From contig NW_003155739.1 of NCBI RefSeq assembly GCF_000003605.2, positions 730,689-753,474 of the forward strand: 22,786 nucleotides of DNA, given 5' to 3'. The notes beneath the pieces were generated by a model that worked only from the letters and a program-made list of their open reading frames with translations, did no database searches and was not told the DNA's origin. The translations under genes were made by a program, and so were the position numbers. Source of the DNA: Saccoglossus kowalevskii (Eukaryota; Hemichordata; Enteropneusta; Harrimaniidae). Shown here piece by piece: positions 17,347-22,786 of this stretch; position 1 is the stretch's first letter, and each line of letters starts with the position of its first letter.

Positions 17347-17550
17347 TCATGGGAACAAAGCGCGGTTGAGATTGTTATCCCAGCCCACATATAAAATCAA
17401 GTGGAGGGGTGTTTTCTTAATCTTTTCTGAATCTAGGTAGTTTGCCATGTAGTTCAAAAAATAATAGCCAGCAACACACCAATTTAATTCTCCAGTGATG
17501 TTGTTATTGGAATCTTTAGCAGTAGGTGTAAGGGTTGCAAATGTATTTCT
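17347..17550 (-). other. Unassigned exon-like open frame, 67 codons
   Basis: On the minus strand an acceptor-like 'catattcctatag' (AG at 17552-17551) is followed by an open frame with NITGELNWCVAGYYFLNYM and TPLHLILYVGWDNNLNRAL, ending in TGA (17349-17347). I do not recognise a domain. It could be a terminal exon of an unknown gene, a transposon relic or chance. No partner exon was found. Confidence 0.2.
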
Positions 17551-17749
17551 CTATAGGAATATGTCTGTCTCGATATGTTCGTCATTTCTATTCCGTCCCA
17601 TTAAATATAAACAAGGCATGTGTTTGCGAACAAGGTCGCCGGGTTGCAGAATATAATTTCTACAGCTGTATTCCTAGGCTAAGTGATATTCCTACATACA
17701 ACAGTACACAACTTGTAAACCGACATTGTCTTGGCTACATACAGCTTTA

Positions 17750-17908
17750 TAGACTGGCGCAGTCGGGCGATTAATTTGTTTTTTTGTTTATATAAAATTT
17801 AAAAAAATCGCGAAATGGAGAAGTTAGCGCGAAATCCCCTGTAACTGCGAATTTTTTATTTTTATTTTTTTACAAAAACAAACTAATCGCCCCGACTGCG
17901 CCAGTCTA
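17750..17908. mobile_element. TA-flanked MITE, about 155 bp
   Basis: Termini TAGACTGGCGCAGTCGGG and the reverse complement of 'cccgactgcgccagtcta' match over about 35 bp, with a one-base indel in the G/C run and a single substitution. TA dinucleotides at 17750-17751 and 17907-17908 fit a TA target duplication. The interior has 'aaaatcgcgaaat' and 'agcgcgaaat' phrases. No transposase. It separates two open but unassigned segments. Confidence 0.85.
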
Positions 17909-17916
17909 ACATTTAG

Positions 17917-18175
17917 TCAAAATACAACATCTGGAGCAACAGAGACGGGGAGACAGAATTCTTCCTCAACTAATTTTGGGCAAGGAAGGGGTTCAAACCC
18001 ACCATATCAACCACAGGAGGCAGAGCCTATAAAGACTGAGGTATTACAATTTCCGATGGAGGCTCTGGCAAAACAACAGGATATAGAAGGTTATTTTCAT
18101 GATAATGTCAGGTGGCATACTTTGAATAATTCATGCGTAAATAACAAAACGTACGATACATCCTTTGTATTTTAA
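17917..18175 (+). other. Unassigned open segment, possibly a decayed exon or transposon relic
   Basis: Immediately right of the MITE a plus-strand frame reads TTSGATETGRQNSSSTNFGQ, then 'GRGSNPPYQPQEAEPIKTE' and VLQFPMEALAKQQDIEG, with a stop at 18173-18175. It has no Met start of its own. An AG at 17915-17916 and a weak GT at 18090 could bound an exon. Composition looks protein-like (Gln, Pro, Ser-rich) but I recognise no family. Confidence 0.2.
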
Positions 18176-18206
18176 CCGATTTTGAATCTTTCAATTTAAT
18201 CGTTTA

Positions 18207-18562
18207 AAGGAACACTCACTAGAAAGTGTGGTTTATCAAATCACAGTCACAACGTCGCAGTGCCTGTGAAATGGCTGCTATTTTCACGCCTAAAATTATC
18301 CATTGAAACATAAATATTATTAATTTTTATGTTTCTAAGCATGAATTATTTTTTTTAAGTGAAAAAATGTGTTTTAAACTCAGTCTATGACAACTTTATT
18401 TTTGTGTATTTTAAAACGAGGCTCCTCATTAGCTTCTCATTTGCATAGAGAAATTCCCCTTGTGGCGTCAGAAGGGGAAGTCGCATGGCAGCTTGCATTG
18501 CCGATGCATGTAAATAAGGCAAATTTCTTGTGCAGTTTTCTCGTCTTTGACTAAATTGTCAC
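18207..18562. other. Non-coding stretch, possible transposon end
   Basis: It starts with TTTAAAGGAACACT and an internal inverted pair (acact/agtgt), which looks like a transposon terminus, but no matching inverted end was found in the window. An octamer ATTTGCAT occurs at 18439-18446. No coding exon is recognised. Confidence 0.25.
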
Positions 18563-18800
18563 TTATGTACTTGTTCGTCGAGGAAGAATGGACCATAATG
18601 AACACATAGTATCATTTTTTTTTGCATGGGGTTGAGTTAGATGCGAAATAAGTAGCTGGTCACCATGATCGTCACCGACTTCGGAACACGTTTGTACACT
18701 GTCGCTGGACAAAATAGAATTTGACGTCGGAATTATCTCGTTATTTAGCAGGTTACTAGGCACGTCACTACACTGTTTTATTTCATCGATCGAGTAAAAC
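18563..18800 (-). other. Unassigned minus-strand open frame of about 80 codons
   Basis: Reading down from about 18800 the frame gives IDEIKQCSDVPSNLLNN, 'TSNSILSSDSVQTCSEVGD' and HGDQLLISHLTQPHAKK, and ends SILPRRTST with TAA. An internal ATG-less start and lack of neighbours leave it unsupported. Ser/Asn/Asp-rich composition resembles the N-terminal tail of a transposon or nuclear protein, but I recognise no domain. Confidence 0.2.
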
Positions 18801-19448
18801 TTTCAAAATTAAAATAAAAGAGAACATATTTTGACATTCTAAACATTAGACTATAGTGATCACTATAAAATAATTAAAAAAAACGACAAATCACAGTTAC
18901 GAAATAAATGACAGCCGGGTGGAAATAAATTAACATTATGTTGAAATAGGTGAACGCGTCGTGCGTTAAAAGCGGCGTTTAATTGGATAACAAAAATAAT
19001 CGAGATCGACACACATACAGATAAATTCAGAGTGGATTCGAGGTAGCGTGATCCATGGCGTAATTGTCATAATTATAACATCGTATTAAAATTTTATTTG
19101 GTGGAAAGCCGACCAAGCCCGGATTCTCATTTCATAAATTATTACGCAGATCAAGCTGCAAGCATGGAGGTAAACAAAGAACAGAGGTGTGAATTCGACA
19201 TTCAACACCAATCACCAAACAATTCAGAAACTGTTAGCCTTCGAAAATGAAAACAATTAGCAGTGTGTAAGGGCTGTGTAATTTTCTGTTCGTTCGACGC
19301 TTCGTTTTCGTGTCACTGTCAAAATTATTGCTACCTTTTACTTAACAAGGACTAAATAGTATCTACAAAACGATAATCAGGATCGAAAAAAAAATCAACT
19401 CATTTGAAACACTTGCCGGACGTCTTTCTCTCTCTCTTCTGAAATCCG

Positions 19449-19494
19449 CCTCGGTGATCATGGAATCTATTCCTCGGTGATCATGGAATCTATT
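19449..19494. repeat. 23-bp tandem duplication
   Basis: 'cctcggtgatcatggaatct' followed by 'att' occurs twice in direct succession, starting at 19449 and 19472, with no difference between copies, so it is recent. Confidence 0.85.
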
Positions 19495-19667
19495 TCTTTC
19501 AAAAGTGTTGCGCCAGGTTTACGTTGTCGGCGTTTCTCAGTTTTTCCACAAAAAAAAAGAATCTGAGGTAAAGTGATGTCGCACCTTCAGATCGATTAGA
19601 AACGTGTGAATACATACACTATGACTATATGTTTCACTGCAACTGCCCACAACACAACATCTAAAAA

Positions 19668-19730
19668 CCTTCTCTCTCTCTCAAAAAAAAAAAAAAAAAA
19701 AATAGACAAAAAAAAAAGAAAAGAAAAAAA
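19668..19730. repeat. CT microsatellite followed by poly-A tract
   Basis: A (CT)n run leads into an uninterrupted A run (19683-19702) and then A-rich sequence with G interruptions. It could be the tail of a retroposed sequence, but no adjoining SINE or LINE body is recognised. Confidence 0.75.
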
Positions 19731-20008
19731 CGCCGACCGAAAAATGTATATCGTTTAAAAGTATACTGAATGACCAGTGTTATTACGGCTCAGGGGTATG
19801 ACCTCCTCTCACATTTTGTCATTTGGTGGCGCACTTTCGGCGACAGTCGACCGTTTCACGATAGGTGGGCGTGGCTACAACACGAGAAATATCCCAAATT
19901 TATTTGGATACGAGTAGTCATTTTCAGCAAAAAAATCAATAACTGCCCATTTCAGTGGGACACAGATCTAAAATGGGAAACGTGAGGGTGGGCATTGCAC
20001 AGGCACTT

Positions 20009-20577
20009 TTTAGCGGGGGAGTCGTCACCTGCGAATGCGTCAGTAGGCCATAGAGTGTCATCCTCTGGATCTATAAGCATAAGCAAAAGACGTAATGACT
20101 GTATCTTGGTGAACTTGGGCGCATATGCGTTTCCATTATTCCTACTGGTTTTTGCACTACTGGGGAAAGAAGCAGCTACATCAAACGTGATAATTTCAGT
20201 GATGATCCGTAATTGTGAATGTGGTTTCCACTCCAACTGCCACGTCTAGTAGCAAAGCTGATATGCTTACCAGATGACAGAACTCGCCTCTCAGGCGTGA
20301 CTTTGTATGCTCAAATTTCCCATTGAAATCTTTCTATCAATAAGGTGTAAAGTGAGTATCAAATTCATGGGAGGGATAATTTTACATTTTACATATTGAA
20401 GCCTTACTTATTCACAACACCTCCTCCTGTCATCTGCGCATGCGTCAGATGGCCATAGAGTGTCATTATTTACAAACAAGCGTCTACTCATGATCCTTTG
20501 CGTTTTTAGCGTGTGTTGTTATCGTCGCTTGGGACTCAATTCCCGCGCGTGCGCAGGTGACGACCCTCCCGCTTTAA
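20009..20577. mobile_element. Compound copy of the TTAA MITE family
   Basis: The left end GCGGGGGAGTCGTCACCTGC (from 20013) and the right end (20552-20577, inverted, followed by TTAA at 20574-20577) match each other and resemble the termini at 14792 and 16732. A second left-type end lies at about 20418-20466. It repeats 38 bp of the first (20024-20061 against 20429-20466) with few changes, including the 'ggccatagagtgtcat' phrase. The simplest reading is a left fragment plus one short complete copy (about 20418-20577). The left TTAA is not conserved (TTTA). Confidence 0.6.
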
Positions 20578-22430
20578 GAAACAGTAATTCGCACGAGCGT
20601 GTTCGTCAATAGAGGTACGATCTAATACAGGCTGTTCACACGTGTGGCGTTATATCCGATAACCCACACATTCTCGTGGTGTTTTTCATTAATAAAACAG
20701 CTAGAACAATGGATTACATGGCAAAAAGTGGTATAAATGATATTAGTTGGCAAATAGTTCATTGTTATAATAATCTCAATTAAGAATATCTCACTAATAG
20801 TATGTGTTGTGCAAGAAGTCCGACTTGCTGCGAGGTAAATATAAAATAATTTTAGTAATAAAAGCCAAGTGTTGAGTTTTTACATATGGAAGATAACGGG
20901 TATGTGAAATTTGGAGTATCGCATTTAGCTCAGCTTGGAAGCAGCTTGTTAGGGTATTTCAGGATCTCTGCTGCATCGCTACACTGCGGAGCCAGTCCGA
21001 GAATACAGCGAACTGTAAATAAAAGACATTTAATTTTTTACATCGCTTCTTGTATACCCCAGTGTTTGTCACAGAATACATGTCAAGGTTGCACGACTTA
21101 ATTTGATCCACCAGACTCATTAGTGCACACAAACTACTAGTATTACTCGAGCATTTATGACATATGGCTGAGTTGTTAACTGCGTGTCAAGTTCAAGGAC
21201 ATCGTATACCTAGTGATGCCCTAGCCCACCTAGTAGACACATAAGGGAGAATAGCATTAAAGTAAACTGTAAGTCTCATTTACAGTGGATCACATACCAG
21301 TATGCGTGGTACCGGTACTAGTTCCTGCAGCTAACAATCCGTTATATTTATGGTAGTAGAAGTTGTACTGTAAAAGCCCAACACGTTAATACAGATTCCA
21401 GTTGTTATATTCTGCAGATAATATGAACTATGAACTCAAGTAACACACCATTCACTGTATGTAAATCGGGGTCACCTGACACACACTGCGACTCGTTCTG
21501 AACTTTTAATAGAAACTACAGTATTTATTGAGATGAATTAAATTAAAATGGTCTCCATTGTTTATTTTACGCTGTCATAATTTTTTGTTGTATAGTTTTT
21601 AATTATTATATAATAATATATTACAGAAGAGTCGGCAAGGGGGTATTTTCGTAAGCTGTAATCAATTGTTTTTTTATTTTCGTAATAATGTAATTTAAAA
21701 CGTAATTTTTTAGACATGGACATGGTGAAAAATGTAATCAGCTATTTTATTCGTCCGTAATTTGTACAAAGATCTTATTTATTGTAAGCATATAAAGCAT
21801 TTTCCACATTAAAAGTCGCAATTCGTACGCAATTTCCAATTTTGATTCTCAAACACAAATTATCAAATACATTATACAAATGTAATTAGCTTTAACTGTA
21901 AAATGTAAAAACCTATTTTTTTACTGTAAATGGAACTTTAATTTTATTTCCTGTAAAAAAGTAAAATGCCTTTTTTATTTCATGTAACCTGTACCAGCTA
22001 CACCCCCCCCCCCTGCCCAGTTCTTGGCACGAGGACACTTCTAGACGGGCGTATTTTGCGATAATGTATGCGTTTGTATATAAATATATAGACCGTTTAT
22101 AACTGGCTTTACCTATCATTTAACAATTCAAACTTATAAGTTTGTGAAATCTGATTGGGGTAAGTGGATCATAAAATGTAATTAAGAATTTGTTATAATT
22201 GTAAACTGTTAAAATATGTTTTGGCACGGATCTAGAAGCCGTACCTACACACGAATTGGTGACGTCACAAAATACATGACCTTCAATCGGGGTCGTTTCC
22301 TCGGTATATACGAATTGGTATATACAAATTACAATAAAGATACTTAAGACATTGCACATAAGGTAAAACAAATCATGTGACAATATAATGATAATAACGG
22401 TAATAAATCCTAGCTTAACAGTTGAACAGA
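20578..22430. other. Intergenic AT-rich sequence, no gene recognised
   Basis: Short frames have no domains. Positions 21600-21850 are dense in GTAAT/CGTAAT words. A C13 run lies near 22003-22015. A perfect CRE palindrome TGACGTCA is at 22260-22267, and 'acgaattggt' occurs at 22251 and again near 22309. Nothing here can be assigned to a transcript. Confidence 0.5.
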
Positions 22431-22786
22431 ACGATCATATAGTCAGTCGGGTGACGCCGACTCGGAGGGTCACGCACTTGTTGCAAAATGGCCGTGTGGT
22501 TGAAACTGGGTCATGGCGTGACGTAGCCCTGAGTACAGTCCTGTAGGTTGGCCTCCTTCCGCTGATCATTCGGCCCGCCATCTTGTTCTTGACGTATTTA
22601 TAAACAAAACGTTGTTCCGTTGCGTAAAACTAGTTTTTGCCAACGTTCCAGTGCTGTAGGTTCGTTTTTCGGCCACAAAAAGGGTATTTGTGATCGCTGG
22701 ATTTGATCGATAGATGTTTTAGCTGGTTACAATCATGTAAACTGCAGAACGGTTCTCCGCCATAAATTTGTAGGCGGGTGTCGAAT
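22431..22786. promoter_or_regulatory. Candidate promoter region at the right edge
   Basis: CpG density rises compared with the rest of the window. There are YY1-like sites (AAAATGGCCG near 22486; GCCATCTTG near 22577, inverted), TGACG half-CRE motifs (near 22519 and 22590) and an AT box TATTTATAA (near 22594). On the minus strand, AAGATGGCGG starts a 48-codon frame (MAGRMISGRRPTYRTVLRAT...). It could be the promoter or a 5' exon of the minus-strand transporter, or the start of a neighbouring gene. Evidence is motif-level only. Confidence 0.3.

Larger units (their letters stand above)
18801..19999. other. Intergenic sequence with microsatellites
   Basis: No gene is recognised. It contains a 16-bp perfect palindrome TATAGTGATCACTATA (18852-18867), a CT-rich run (19424-19440), a 23-bp tandem duplication CCTCGGTGATCATGGAATCT.. 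(19449-19494), and a CT run followed by about 20 A and further A-rich sequence (19668-19730). Confidence 0.6.

Noticed and set aside
17992-18004. GGGTTCAAACCC resembling a tRNA B box
   Set aside because: No A box, acceptor stem or anticodon arm at the proper distance upstream. It lies in an open, protein-like segment.

Overview
This is a eukaryotic nuclear window: AT-rich, with GT/AG introns, inverted-repeat transposons, tandem satellites and animal-type gene families. The spliceosomal kinase, the SLC16 transporter and the transposon load point to an invertebrate animal, probably marine (lophotrochozoan, hemichordate or similar). I cannot name the species, and I see no bacterial or viral operon structure.

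Layout. Positions 1-455 are a tandem satellite with a 157-bp period. Positions 1999-9188 (+) hold nine coding exons of the pre-mRNA splicing kinase PRP4 (PRPF4B). The acidic linker and the whole kinase domain are present through the stop codon; the basic N-terminal exons must lie upstream of the window. Its introns carry several mobile elements: a TA-flanked MITE, a young repeat nested inside an older foldback MITE, an old reversed copy of that same repeat, and a small foldback. A gene-poor interval (9189-13166) follows with 3' UTR sequence and a three-copy tandem repeat of about 180 bp.

Positions 13167-17127 (-) hold a complete four-coding-exon monocarboxylate transporter of the SLC16/MFS family, convergent with PRPF4B. 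Its reading frame is broken by one extra base in the third coding exon. Its introns contain two TTAA-flanked MITEs, a degenerate DIRS-like retrotransposon fragment and three CACGTG-centred palindromes. From 17128 to 22786 I find no firm gene. This part holds a TA-flanked MITE, more copies of the TTAA family, microsatellites, a few unassigned open frames and a promoter-like stretch at the right edge.

The two genes are functionally unrelated (nuclear splicing kinase; plasma-membrane solute carrier), and nothing suggests they work together. I found no convincing new biological system. The most useful leads are the single-base frameshift in the transporter, the nested transposon with a clean target duplication, the TTAA MITE family and the palindrome cluster.
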